A stretch of DNA of 64,000 nt, taken from positions 1-64,000 of the forward strand of contig JALEOU010000105.1 in NCBI GenBank assembly GCA_022766945.1. The letters are read 5' to 3'. The stretch comes from Fusicatenibacter sp. GTDB lineage: Bacteria > Bacillota > Clostridia > Lachnospirales > Lachnospiraceae. The notes under the pieces were generated by a model. That model had not been told where the DNA came from. It searched no databases and saw nothing but the letters and a program-made list of their open reading frames with translations. The position numbers and the translations under genes are program-made. The first letter of the stretch is position 1, and each line of letters begins with the position of its first letter. Positions 17,936 to 26,647 of this stretch are shown in pieces.

Positions 17936-18799
17936 ATGGAAAAAGGATTAATCGGTATTCAGATGAGTACGATTAAAGGCAAAATTAACGAGCTTGGAGC
18001 GTATGGTACTTTAAAAGCCTGCGCAGAACTGGGATATCACTGCGTGGAAGTGAGCCAGGTTGCCATGACTCCGGAAAATGTAGAAGGAATGAAGAAAGCC
18101 TGCGACGAATTTGGTATCAAAATTGCTGCATGCAGTGCAGCACTGGAGCCTATGATGCCGGGAATGCCGGGAGAATATCTGGTGAGTGATTTTGACAAGA
18201 TTGTATCCGACTGCAAAACCCTGGATTGTGATATGCTCAGAATCGGCATGCTGCCCATGACCTGTATGGGGAGTCGGGAAAAGGCAGTCGATTTTGTAAA
18301 ACGTGCAGATGAGATGGCGGAAAAACTGAAAGAGCAGGGCATTGATCTGTATTATCACAATCATCATGTGGAGTTCACAAAATATGACGGACAGTATTTG
18401 CTGGATATCATCAGGGATACTACAAAGCATATGGGATTTGAATTGGATATCCATTGGATTCAGAGAGGCGGAGAGAATCCGGTGGAATTCGTAAAAAAAT
18501 ATGCGGGACGTATTCGTCTGCTGCATCTGAAGGATTACAGAATTGGTCAGATCAGACTGCCGGAAGGACCGTTTGACCCGAAAGCGTTTATGCAGGCATT
18601 CGGCAATATTGTGGAGTTTGCAGAAGTTGGAGAAGGAAATCTCCCGATCAAAGAGTGCATCGAGGCTGGCCTTGCAGGCGGCAGTGAGTACTTCCTGATC
18701 GAGCAGGACGATACCTACGGAAGAGATCCGTTTGAGAGTCTTCGTATCAGCCGTGATAACCTGATCAAACTTGGTTACGGCGACTGGTTTGAACTGTAA
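17936..18799 (+). CDS. sugar phosphate isomerase/epimerase-like TIM-barrel protein
   Basis: A 287-residue xylose-isomerase-like TIM barrel (MEKGLIGIQMSTIKGK). Candidate metal-binding segments are YYHNHHVEFTKYDG, GFELDIHWIQRGG, RLLHLKDYRI and YFLIEQDDTYGRDP. AAAAAGGAG lies before the ATG at 17936; an ATG 48 bases upstream lacks such a site. It shares the operon with a paralogue 1.4 kb upstream and the oxidoreductase between them. Two different TIM barrels around one dehydrogenase suggest sequential steps such as oxidation followed by epimerisation, elimination or hydrolysis of a keto-sugar. The specific reaction is inference. Confidence 0.82.
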   Translation: MEKGLIGIQMSTIKGKINELGAYGTLKACAELGYHCVEVSQVAMTPENVEGMKKACDEFGIKIAACSAALEPMMPGMPGEYLVSDFDKIVSDCKTLDCDMLRIGMLPMTCMGSREKAVDFVKRADEMAEKLKEQGIDLYYHNHHVEFTKYDGQYLLDIIRDTTKHMGFELDIHWIQRGGENPVEFVKKYAGRIRLLHLKDYRIGQIRLPEGPFDPKAFMQAFGNIVEFAEVGEGNLPIKECIEAGLAGGSEYFLIEQDDTYGRDPFESLRISRDNLIKLGYGDWFEL

Positions 18800-18814
18800 T
18801 GAGAGAAGTACTTT

Positions 18815-18857
18815 TACAGAATCAGTGCAGAAAGATTTTTGCTGCATTGATTCTGTA
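18815..18857 (+). other. intercistronic RNA hairpin
   Basis: A 16-bp stem (TACAGAATCAGTGCAG/CTGCATTGATTCTGTA, one G-T pair) lies between the TIM-barrel gene and the transporter gene. There is no T-tract, so a processing or stability role is more likely than termination. Confidence 0.6.
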
Positions 18858-18892
18858 GAGTCATGAAAAAATTGAATTAGGAGAAAAATTTT

Positions 18893-20500
18893 ATGGGAAA
18901 GACAAATGAGCCCAAGGGCGTTCATCGCGCGCATCTGTGGGAAATTGGAATGTACGCTCTGAATAACACCTCTACCAACCTTTATATGGTTCTGGTAGGC
19001 TATATCAGCTACTTCCTGGTAGGTATTGTCGGAGTTGGTGTAGTACTTGCAGGTTCTATCGTTACGATCATGCGTGTCTGGGATGGTGTGACAGACCCAT
19101 TTGTTGGAATGATTGTGGATAAAACGAACACAAAATTCGGTAAGAATCGTCCTTTTATTGTGATTGGTAATGTGATTCTGTTTTCCATGACCTGGCTGAT
19201 GTTTAACATTCTGCCGAAGGTACCGCAGGGAGCCCGTTTCCCGGTTTACATCGTTATGTACATGATTTATATCATTGGTTATACCTTCCAGTGTGTTGTT
19301 ACCAAATCTGCACAGTCCTGTCTGACGAATGACCCGAAGCAGAGGCCGATTTTTGCAATGTTTGATTCTACATACAATCTGCTTGCTATGAGCGTAATCA
19401 TTCCTGTATATGTAACCGGTACACTGATGCCGAAGTTTACTGTTACAGATGGTGCGAAGATTGATGCTCTGGTTGCGCAAAATGCGTCTCTTGCGAAGCT
19501 GGTTGAGACCGCGGAAGACGGCACACGATCCTTAAGTGCTTTTTACAATCCGGAGTTTTTCCAGTATTTCCAGCTGGTAATCGGCGGTATTGCAGTTGTA
19601 TTTGCCATTTGCGCAATTATTGGTCTGTGGAGAAAAGACAGACAGGAATACTTTGGTACCGGTAAAGTACAGAAGATCACCTTCAGGGATTATGTGGACG
19701 TACTTGCTCACAACCGTGGTATCCAGATGCTTGTAGTTGCAGCATCCTCTGATAAGCTGTCCCTTTCCATGATGAGCAACAGTACAGTAATGATCTGTCT
19801 CTTTGGCGTCATCTGTGGTGAATACGCATATTACGGATCACTTTCCGCTATTTCTGCAGTTCCTGTACTGATCCTGACATTGCTTGGTATGAATAACATT
19901 GCCCGTCGGTTAGGTCAGAAAAAAGCCCTTGTTGTTGGAACACTTGGATCACTGGCATCCGCTGCGCTGATGCTTGCACTGTTTGTTCTTGGCAATCCGA
20001 CCAGCATGAAATACCCCACCTTCAGTCTGACAAAACTTTCCACCTGGGGCGGTCTGTTTAAAGCATCCAACTGGAGTATGTTTGGTGTACTCTTTATTCT
20101 GATCTACTGCCTGCTGAAAGGCTTCAGCAGTATTGCAAGCTCGATCGTTATCCCGATGACTGCAGACTGTGCAGATTATGAAGTATACCGTTCCGGAAAA
20201 TATGTGCCTGGCCTTATGGGTACCCTGTTCAGCTTCGTAGATAAAGTCATCAGTTCCCTGGCAACCACGTTTGTTGCTTTGATGTTTGCGGCAATCGGCT
20301 TCTCAGAAGTCCTGCCGACACCTACAACTCCGTACAGCACATCAATTTTCTGGGTAACAATGGCCTGCTTCCTTGGCGCACCGGTAATTGGATGGCTGCT
20401 GAATATTGTTGCTATGAAGTTCTATCCTCTGACCAAAGAGAAGATGGAAGAGATTCAGGATCGTATTGCTGAAATCAAAGCAGAGGCTATGAAAGGCTGA
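18893..20500 (+). CDS. MFS/GPH-family sugar:cation symporter
   Basis: A 535-residue polytopic membrane protein with about 12 predicted helices. It resembles glycoside-pentoside-hexuronide:cation symporters: an N-terminal helix with YALNNTSTNLYMVLVGYISYF, then the family-type motif VWDGVTDPFVGMIVDKTNTKFGKNRPFIVIG and, in the second half, PMTADCADYEVYRSGKYVPGLMGTLFSFVDK. An insert of about 60 residues follows helix 6. It would import the glycoside or hexuronide used by the upstream oxidoreductase/TIM-barrel enzymes. TTAGGAG precedes the ATG. Confidence 0.9.
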   Translation: MGKTNEPKGVHRAHLWEIGMYALNNTSTNLYMVLVGYISYFLVGIVGVGVVLAGSIVTIMRVWDGVTDPFVGMIVDKTNTKFGKNRPFIVIGNVILFSMTWLMFNILPKVPQGARFPVYIVMYMIYIIGYTFQCVVTKSAQSCLTNDPKQRPIFAMFDSTYNLLAMSVIIPVYVTGTLMPKFTVTDGAKIDALVAQNASLAKLVETAEDGTRSLSAFYNPEFFQYFQLVIGGIAVVFAICAIIGLWRKDRQEYFGTGKVQKITFRDYVDVLAHNRGIQMLVVAASSDKLSLSMMSNSTVMICLFGVICGEYAYYGSLSAISAVPVLILTLLGMNNIARRLGQKKALVVGTLGSLASAALMLALFVLGNPTSMKYPTFSLTKLSTWGGLFKASNWSMFGVLFILIYCLLKGFSSIASSIVIPMTADCADYEVYRSGKYVPGLMGTLFSFVDKVISSLATTFVALMFAAIGFSEVLPTPTTPYSTSIFWVTMACFLGAPVIGWLLNIVAMKFYPLTKEKMEEIQDRIAEIKAEAMKG

Positions 20501-20545
20501 TCCTTTGTGTTCTGATTTGTGATGGAAGACTGGAAGGAATGACAG

Positions 20546-20938
20546 ATGAAAAAAGAAAAACAGAAGAATCCGAAACCCCAGGAAGACAGAGAAATCAGTG
20601 ATCGCGTCAGCAGGCTTGCCAAAGCCGATTTTGAGCTGCAGGATGCCATGGAGGAAGCCGGAATGGAAGCAAAGACCTACGGTTTCTGGGGAGTCATCTA
20701 CCGATGGCAGCAAAAGAGAGGGGAAAGGCAAAAACATCAGATCAGCAAGAAGAAGTATATCTGGCTGGCAGTATTGACAGGATGGATGGGGGGACATCGG
20801 TTTTATGCAAAGCATTATTATGTGGGAGCTTTGTATCTGGTATTTTTCTGGACATTGATTCCGGTTATGATGACAGTCATAGATTTGATGCAAATTATTC
20901 CGATGGAGACAGATGAGAATGGAAATCTGATGTTCTGA
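20546..20938 (+). CDS. TM2 domain-containing small membrane protein
   Basis: A 130-residue protein with a charged cytoplasmic N-terminus and a C-terminal TM2 domain: two membrane segments (YIWLAVLTGWMGGHRFY and GALYLVFFWTLIPVMMTVIDL) joined by the characteristic GGHRFYAKHYYVGALYL turn. TM2 proteins are widespread with no settled bacterial function. It starts 45 bp after the GPH transporter and may be cotranscribed with it, but the pairing is not known to be functional. Confidence 0.82.
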   Translation: MKKEKQKNPKPQEDREISDRVSRLAKADFELQDAMEEAGMEAKTYGFWGVIYRWQQKRGERQKHQISKKKYIWLAVLTGWMGGHRFYAKHYYVGALYLVFFWTLIPVMMTVIDLMQIIPMETDENGNLMF

Positions 20939-20951
20939 CGGAAGGGGAAAT

Positions 20952-21021
20952 AAAAATGCACAATCTGAATGAAAAACTCCGCTGCAATCGGGGCAGATCA
21001 CTTCAGATTGTGCATTTTTTT
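20952..21021. terminator. long bidirectional terminator
   Basis: An 18-bp perfect stem (left arm 20952-20969 with the core ATGCACAATCTGAA; right arm 21002-21019) has A- and T-rich bases. It encloses a 32-nt loop containing a further short pairing (CTCCGCTGC...GGGGCAG). It separates the convergent TM2 and DUF1846 genes. Confidence 0.85.
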
Positions 21022-21077
21022 ATGGCGAAAATCGTGTATAGATCACCAGGGGGCATGCTGCCCCCTGGTCAAAGATG

Positions 21078-22538
21078 TTATTCAAATTTGGGCTCGCAAG
21101 TCACATCACACCCCAGTTTCTGGAACATCTTTTTGTCGACCTCAGAGAGCATGACACTGGAATGTACCTGACAGGCTTTCAGATTCGGGAGTTCGGAGAG
21201 CGCACGGCGTGCATCTTCACTCTCAGCAGCTGTGGTGGACAGTGCAATCAGCACCTCATCTGTGTGAAGCCGTGGATTTTTGCTGCCCAGATACTGTGTC
21301 TTCAGTGTCTGGATGGGTTCAATGGCTTTTGGAGAGATGATATGTGTTTTGTGATCGATTCCTGCCAGTTCTTTTAATGCATTCAATAGAAGTGCAGCGC
21401 TTGGTCCGAGCAGATCGCCGGTTTTTCCGGTGATAATTTTTCCGTTTGGAAGCTCCATTGCAGCAGCCGGAGCTTTCGTAGCTTCTGAGCGAACCAGTGC
21501 GGGAGAAACGGTACTGCGGTTGGACACAGATATATTTTCCTGCTTCATCAGAAGTTCAATCTTGAAAGCTTCCTCCTCCTGGCGGGTACCATCAGCGATG
21601 CCATCCACAGCCTGGTAGTAGCGACGAATAATCTCCTGCCGTGAAGCTTCTCTGCAGACGGCGTCATCGATGATACAGTTGCCTGCCATATTCACACCCA
21701 TATCGGTTGGCGACTTGTAAGGACTCTCTCCGAAGATCTGCTGGAAGATAGCATTTAGTACGGGGAAGATTTCCACATCCCGGTTATAATTTACCGTGGT
21801 CACACCGTAGGCTTCCAGATGGAAGGGATCAATCATATTGATATCGTTCAAATCAGCAGTAGCTGCTTCGTATGCCAGATTGACCGGATGCTTCAGAGGA
21901 AGATTCCAGATGGGGAATGTCTCATATTTGGCATATCCGGCATTGACACCGCGCTTGTGTTCATGGTAGAGCTGGGAGAGACAGGTTGCCATCTTTCCGC
22001 TTCCAGGTCCGGGGGCGGTGACGATCACCAGAGGTCTGGTAGTCTCGATATACTCATTTTTCCCATATCCCTCATCGCTGACGATCAGAGGAACATTGCG
22101 CGGATAGCCCGGAATGGTGTAGTGAATATAGACTTTGATTCCCAGGTTTTCCAGGCGTTTTTTGAAATTGTTTGCGCTGTGCTGACCGGAGTACTGTGTA
22201 ATGACAACGCTTCCCACATAGAGCCCTTTTCCGCGGAACTCATCAATGAGGCGAAGCACATCGCTGTCATAAGTGATCCCAAGATCACCGCGCACTTTAT
22301 TCTTTTCAATGTCAGAAGCACTGATAGCCATCACGATCTCTGCCTGATCGGCAAGCTGCATCAGCATCCGCAGCTTTGAATCCGGAGCAAATCCGGGCAG
22401 AACTCTGGATGCGTGAAAATCATCAAAAAGCTTTCCGCCAAATTCCAGATAGAGCTTGTTATCAAACTTGCTGATTCTCTCCCGAATGTGCTCAGACTGC
22501 ATCCGGAGGTATTTTTCATTGTCAAAACCGATTTTCAT
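21078..22538 (-). CDS. DUF1846 domain-containing protein
   Basis: A 486-residue cytoplasmic protein of the DUF1846 family, common in Firmicutes and of unproven function. Diagnostic stretches are [78 protein letters not shown] (GPGSGK is P-loop-like) and the end with [24 protein letters not shown] precedes the ATG at 22538; an upstream ATG in the same frame lacks such a site. It is monocistronic, convergent with the TM2 gene and divergent from DUF2264. Confidence 0.88.
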   Translation of the reverse strand: MKIGFDNEKYLRMQSEHIRERISKFDNKLYLEFGGKLFDDFHASRVLPGFAPDSKLRMLMQLADQAEIVMAISASDIEKNKVRGDLGITYDSDVLRLIDEFRGKGLYVGSVVITQYSGQHSANNFKKRLENLGIKVYIHYTIPGYPRNVPLIVSDEGYGKNEYIETTRPLVIVTAPGPGSGKMATCLSQLYHEHKRGVNAGYAKYETFPIWNLPLKHPVNLAYEAATADLNDINMIDPFHLEAYGVTTVNYNRDVEIFPVLNAIFQQIFGESPYKSPTDMGVNMAGNCIIDDAVCREASRQEIIRRYYQAVDGIADGTRQEEEAFKIELLMKQENISVSNRSTVSPALVRSEATKAPAAAMELPNGKIITGKTGDLLGPSAALLLNALKELAGIDHKTHIISPKAIEPIQTLKTQYLGSKNPRLHTDEVLIALSTTAAESEDARRALSELPNLKACQVHSSVMLSEVDKKMFQKLGCDVTCEPKFE

Positions 22539-22672
22539 GATATTTTTCTCCCTTGTAATTGACGTCAGAGTCTGAAAATCTTCCATAGGAAAGATTCCTG
22601 TTTCATTTTACTATAAAAATCCTGCCGCGAAAAGGGGAAAACAGAAAATGCTTGTTTTTCTGCAAGATTTGC

Positions 22673-22706
22673 CATTGGAAAATGGCTGTATAAAATGTAT
22701 CATAGG
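22673..22706 (+). promoter_or_regulatory. conserved 34-bp upstream motif (copy 2)
   Basis: The segment reads TTGGAAAATGGCTGTATAAA at its core and matches 13922-13956 at about 29 of 34 positions with one gap. It includes a possible -10 (TATAAA) and lies 70 bp before the DUF2264 start. Confidence 0.5.
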
Positions 22707-22775
22707 ATTCGTATGGGATCAGTGCCCGGGAAGGGCAAACCATGTGAAACACAGGAAATCAGACGGAGGTTTGAA

Positions 22776-23909
22776 ATGGAAGAAAAGAGATCAAAGTGGC
22801 TGAATGCGCTTCAGAAAATAGCAATGCCGGTGCTGGAGGCCCTTGAGGCAGAACAATTAAAGGAACGAATGCCATTGGAATTTCACAGTGATCGTGCCGC
22901 GTATGCGCCGCTGGAGGCTTTGGGGAGGACCCTGCTTGGGGTGTCTCCTTTTCTGGAACTGGAAGAAGTGCCAAAGGAGGAACAGGAGATTCAGAAAAAA
23001 ATGAGGAAGCTGGCGGTGGAAGCAATTGACAAGGCTACGGATCCGAAAAGTAAGGATTATATGGTATTTGATGAAGGTGGACAGCCGCTGGTAGATGCCG
23101 CATTTCTGTCCCATGCCTTAGTAAGAGCTCCTTCGCATTTGGCAGGGGAACTGCCGGAAAGAGTGAAAAGAAATCTGATCGATGCCCTGAAGCGTACCAG
23201 AGCTATCACGGCCTGCAATACCAATTGGATCTTTTTTTCGGCAATGGTGGAAGCAGGTCTTCATGTGCTGGGAGAAGCTTATGATCCCATGCGTGTGGTA
23301 TATGCTCTTCGCGCGTTTGATGATTGGTATGTGGGCGACGGAATGTATGGGTATGGAAAATGGTTCCATTTTGACTATTATAACAGTTTTGTTATTCAGC
23401 CAATGTATGTAGATCTCTGTGACTTTTTTGCAGATCGGATTCCGGAAGCAGGGGCTATGAGAGAGAAGGTGATAAAGAGAGCCACCCGATATGCTGCGAT
23501 TCTGGAGCGTCTGATCGGGCCGGATGGTTCCTATCCGATTGTGGGACGATCGATCTGTTATCGTTTTGGAGCATTCCAGATGCTTTCCCAGGCAGCACTG
23601 CAGCACCGTCTGCCAGAGGAACTATCTCCCGCCGGAGTGCGCTGCGCACTGACCGAAGTACTCTGCAGAACCATGGCGTTCCCGGAGATGTTTGACAAAA
23701 ACGGATGGCTGCAGCCGGGAATCGCAGGTTATCAACCGGAGTTGGCGGAAGGCTATATCAATGTAGGAAGTCTGTATCTGTGTACCGCTTTCTTTTTACC
23801 GCTTGGTCTTCCAAAAGAGGATCCATTCTGGAATGATCCGGATGAGGAGTGGAGTGCAAGGAAAGTGTGGAATGGGAAAAAGATTGCGATCGATCATGCA
23901 GTGGAGTGA
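22776..23909 (+). CDS. DUF2264 domain-containing protein, probable (alpha/alpha)-barrel glycan enzyme
   Basis: A 377-residue cytoplasmic protein of the DUF2264 family, usually found beside polysaccharide-utilisation genes and predicted to be an alpha/alpha toroid like unsaturated glucuronyl hydrolases. Visible features are RTLLGVSPFLELEE, SKDYMVFDEGGQPLVDAAFLSHAL, TACNTNWIFFSAMVEAGLH, YVGDGMYGYGKWFHFDYYNSFVIQPM and GPDGSYPIVGRSICYRFGAFQ. CGGAGG precedes the ATG at 22776. It ends in a terminator and has no close partner gene. Its upstream region shares a motif with that of the AraC regulator at 14.2 kb, hinting at joint control. Confidence 0.82.
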   Translation: MEEKRSKWLNALQKIAMPVLEALEAEQLKERMPLEFHSDRAAYAPLEALGRTLLGVSPFLELEEVPKEEQEIQKKMRKLAVEAIDKATDPKSKDYMVFDEGGQPLVDAAFLSHALVRAPSHLAGELPERVKRNLIDALKRTRAITACNTNWIFFSAMVEAGLHVLGEAYDPMRVVYALRAFDDWYVGDGMYGYGKWFHFDYYNSFVIQPMYVDLCDFFADRIPEAGAMREKVIKRATRYAAILERLIGPDGSYPIVGRSICYRFGAFQMLSQAALQHRLPEELSPAGVRCALTEVLCRTMAFPEMFDKNGWLQPGIAGYQPELAEGYINVGSLYLCTAFFLPLGLPKEDPFWNDPDEEWSARKVWNGKKIAIDHAVE

Positions 23910-24014
23910 GCATCTGACGTGTCAAACGATTGCGGAGAACGGAGAGAGGCCGGGACTTTTTATAAGCCCCGGCAAAATGAAAAAGAAATCTATAGATAGT
24001 AGTAAGGATATTGC

Positions 24015-24062
24015 GGGGGACGGCTTCCATAGGTGTTTGCATTGCCGTCTCCCTTCTTTTTA
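24015..24062 (+). terminator. terminator after DUF2264 gene
   Basis: Stem GGGGGACGGC/GCCGTCTCCC (one G-T pair) is followed by TTCTTTTT. Confidence 0.8.
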
Positions 24063-24188
24063 TGCATTTTATTCTACAGAGAAATTGTGACCATTGTATG
24101 TACATAGAATAAAGCTTTTCTGAAGACTTTATGAAAACAAAAGAAAAACAAAAGTAAGAAAAAATAATAAAAATCAACAAAAAATAGT

Positions 24189-24247
24189 AAGGTGCCTTGA
24201 CATAGAACTATAAGAGACCTATAATAAAACTGTTTATAAGGTACCTA
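24189..24247 (+). promoter_or_regulatory. consensus promoter with two palindromic operators
   Basis: A perfect -35 TTGACA (24197-24202) and -10 TATAAT (24220-24225) are 17 bp apart. The palindrome AAGGTGCCTT (24189-24198) touches the -35 and AAGGTACCTA (24238-24247) lies just after the -10. The sites are 49 bp centre to centre, a layout typical of autorepression by a MarR dimer. Confidence 0.75.
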
Positions 24248-24272
24248 ATTATTAAAAGGGGTGTGAACGAAT

Positions 24273-24887
24273 ATGAACAGACAACCAACGGAATATGAAA
24301 CAGAGCGTTCTGCAGAGGAGTATGGAGCAAATCCAGAGCTGCAGAGGCTATTGGAGCGCTGCGGTCATTTTCTCTATCACCGACGAGGCGAGAAATTTGG
24401 TCAGCGGCGGATATTGGCAATTTTATGGGAATTTGAGCAAAAGCAGGCAAAGGAACGAGGCCAATCCGGGAAGAGCTCTGATTGTTCTGTATCGGAAACG
24501 GGGATGCCGCAGCAGGAGCTCATGGAGCGACTGGGGATTCGTGCAGGATCTCTGAGTGAGATTATCGGAAAAATGGAGGAAAACGGTCTGGTTTGCAGAG
24601 CGCGCAGCGAAGAAGACCGAAGAAAAATCTGTATTTCACTCACGGAAAAGGGCTGCTGCGCGTTGGAAAAGGCAAATCAGGCGATCAAAAAGCAGGAGAT
24701 GGTTTTGTTTCTTTCCCTATCTTTGGAGGAGCAGGAGACGATGTGCCATCTCCTGGAAAAATTACTGGATGGCTGGGAGCAGCAGTTTGATGCAGAACTG
24801 CTTCGTGGACATCATGCAAGATGCCGTGACAGGGAACAAAATAGCGGCGGGGAAAAAACAATATCGGGGAAGGGGCAGAATCAATGA
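24273..24887 (+). CDS. MarR-family transcriptional regulator
   Basis: A 204-residue winged-helix regulator. The recognition region is MPQQELMERLGIRAGSLSEIIGKMEENGLVCRARSEEDRRKICISLTEKG, with the wing in RSEEDRRK. An extra N-terminal segment of about 45 residues and a short polar tail extend the usual 140-150. It heads an operon with two ABC exporter genes, and its 3' end overlaps the first by 4 bp. Two related palindromes flank the promoter. Likely role: repressor of the exporter, relieved by a drug or toxic metabolite. Confidence 0.85.
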   Translation: MNRQPTEYETERSAEEYGANPELQRLLERCGHFLYHRRGEKFGQRRILAILWEFEQKQAKERGQSGKSSDCSVSETGMPQQELMERLGIRAGSLSEIIGKMEENGLVCRARSEEDRRKICISLTEKGCCALEKANQAIKKQEMVLFLSLSLEEQETMCHLLEKLLDGWEQQFDAELLRGHHARCRDREQNSGGEKTISGKGQNQ

Positions 24888-26647
24888 AAAAGTATCTGAA
24901 AAAATACTGGTTATATACCGTCCTGGCACCTCTCTTTATGATCGGAGAGGTATTGATGGATCTGATTCAGCCAAAGATGATGAGTACGATTGTGGATGTC
25001 GGTGTGCTTGGTATTGGAAATAATGGAGTGCCGGATCTTTCGCTTGTGATCCGAACAGGACTTCAGATGATTCTTCTCGTCGCCTTTGGCGGATTTTGTG
25101 GAGTTATGGCAGGTGTATTTTCGAATCTCAGCAGTCAGAATCTTGGCAATGACATGCGAAAGGATGTTTTTCGCCGGACGATGATGCTGTCATTTCAACA
25201 GACAGACCAGTTTACCACGGGGTCGCTGGTCACCCGTGTCACGAATGATATCACCCAGATTCAAAATATGGTGATGCAGTGTATCCGGGGATTTGTCAGG
25301 AATCTCATGTTCTTTGCAGGCGGTATTTTCTGTATGGCAACACTGGATCTGAGTTTTGGAGCAGTGGTTGCCTGTGCGTTCCCGATTGTACTGGTCTGTG
25401 TGGCCTTTTTCCTGTCGAAAGTAAATCCGTTGTTCTCACAGCTTCAGAAAAAGCTGGATCATGTGAACAGTGTGATGCAGGAAAATATTGCCGGTGCCAG
25501 GGTAGTAAAGGCATATGTCCGGGAGGAATACGAAGAAGAACGATTCGGAAAGGCAAACGGAGATCTGGTAGATACCCAGTTACATATTCTGACACTGATT
25601 TCTTTTATGTCTCCGATTATGAATATCGTCCTGAATGCTTCAGCGGTTGCGGTGATTTATGTGGGATCCATCCGTGTGCAGGAAGGCGGTGTAACACCCG
25701 GCAATATCATGGCGGCCATCACATATCTGTCTCAGATTCTGAACAGTGTTATGATGTTTGCAACGATTTTCCAGAATATTTCCCGTGGAATGGCCTCCTA
25801 TCGTCGTCTCGAGGAAGTGCTGGTCTGTGAGCCGGCAATCGCTGACGGTGGTGGTGCAAAAACTGACGTCAAAGGAAAAGTGGAGTTTCGGAATGCTTCT
25901 TTTTCCTATCCCAAAAGTAATGGAGAAGCTGTACTCAAAAAGATCAATCTGACGGTGGAGCCGGGAGAGACGCTTGGAATTCTTGGAGCTACCGGAAGTG
26001 GAAAATCAAGCCTTGTCCAGCTGATTCCGCGGTTTTATGATGTGACAGACGGTCAGGTACTTGTGGATGATGTGGATGTGAAAGACTATAAACTGAAAGA
26101 TCTTCGCAGCAAGGTTGCTATAACGCTCCAGAAAAGTGAGCTGTACAGCGAAACCATACGGGAAAACCTGCGCTGGGGAAATCCGAAAGCATCGAATAAC
26201 GAGATCTGCCGCGCAGCTGCTGCCGCTCAGGCGGAGGAATTCATCCTTCGTCAGCCGGAAGGATATGATACGATGGTGGCAGAGAAAGGAATGAGCTTAT
26301 CGGGCGGACAAAAGCAGAGGCTTTCCATCGCAAGGGCATTGCTGAAAAATGCAGAGATTCTTATCATGGATGATTCCACCAGTGCGCTGGATCTGAAAAC
26401 GGAAGCAAAACTATATGAGGCATTGAAAGAAGGGTATCCTCAGGTTACCAGAATTGTGATTGCACAGAGGATTGCTTCGGTCAAGGATGCAAATCGAATT
26501 GCTGTGATTGACAATGGTCAGATCGTTGATTGTGGTCCTCACGCTTATCTGATGGAACATTGTGAGATTTACCGTGATATTTATCAGTCTCAGCTGAAAG
26601 GAAATCCGCTGGAAGAAGAGCAGAAGGAGACGGTCGAAAATGAGTAG
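24884..26647 (+). CDS. ABC exporter half-transporter, degenerate-site subunit
   Basis: A 587-residue protein with six N-terminal helices (ABC type 1 fold, about residues 15-310) and a C-terminal nucleotide-binding domain: Walker A GATGSGKSS, signature LSGGQKQ. The Walker B stretch LIMDDSTSALD has Asp in place of the catalytic Glu, and the H-loop reads IAQRIAS with Gln in place of His. That is the degenerate half of a BmrCD/LmrCD/TM287-288-type heterodimer. The gene overlaps both the MarR gene (4 bp) and its partner (8 bp). Confidence 0.93.
   Translation: MKKYLKKYWLYTVLAPLFMIGEVLMDLIQPKMMSTIVDVGVLGIGNNGVPDLSLVIRTGLQMILLVAFGGFCGVMAGVFSNLSSQNLGNDMRKDVFRRTMMLSFQQTDQFTTGSLVTRVTNDITQIQNMVMQCIRGFVRNLMFFAGGIFCMATLDLSFGAVVACAFPIVLVCVAFFLSKVNPLFSQLQKKLDHVNSVMQENIAGARVVKAYVREEYEEERFGKANGDLVDTQLHILTLISFMSPIMNIVLNASAVAVIYVGSIRVQEGGVTPGNIMAAITYLSQILNSVMMFATIFQNISRGMASYRRLEEVLVCEPAIADGGGAKTDVKGKVEFRNASFSYPKSNGEAVLKKINLTVEPGETLGILGATGSGKSSLVQLIPRFYDVTDGQVLVDDVDVKDYKLKDLRSKVAITLQKSELYSETIRENLRWGNPKASNNEICRAAAAAQAEEFILRQPEGYDTMVAEKGMSLSGGQKQRLSIARALLKNAEILIMDDSTSALDLKTEAKLYEALKEGYPQVTRIVIAQRIASVKDANRIAVIDNGQIVDCGPHAYLMEHCEIYRDIYQSQLKGNPLEEEQKETVENE

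Larger units (their letters stand above)
23910..24272 (+). other. intergenic region between DUF2264 and marR-type genes
   Basis: No gene is seen. It holds the DUF2264 terminator, an A-rich stretch around 24120-24190, and the exporter operon promoter with its paired palindromes. Confidence 0.6.

Noticed and set aside
18011-19480. A 489-codon open frame on the minus strand
   Set aside because: It lies opposite the TIM-barrel and GPH transporter genes, is rich in Cys, His and Asn as shadow frames are, and has no ribosome-binding site.
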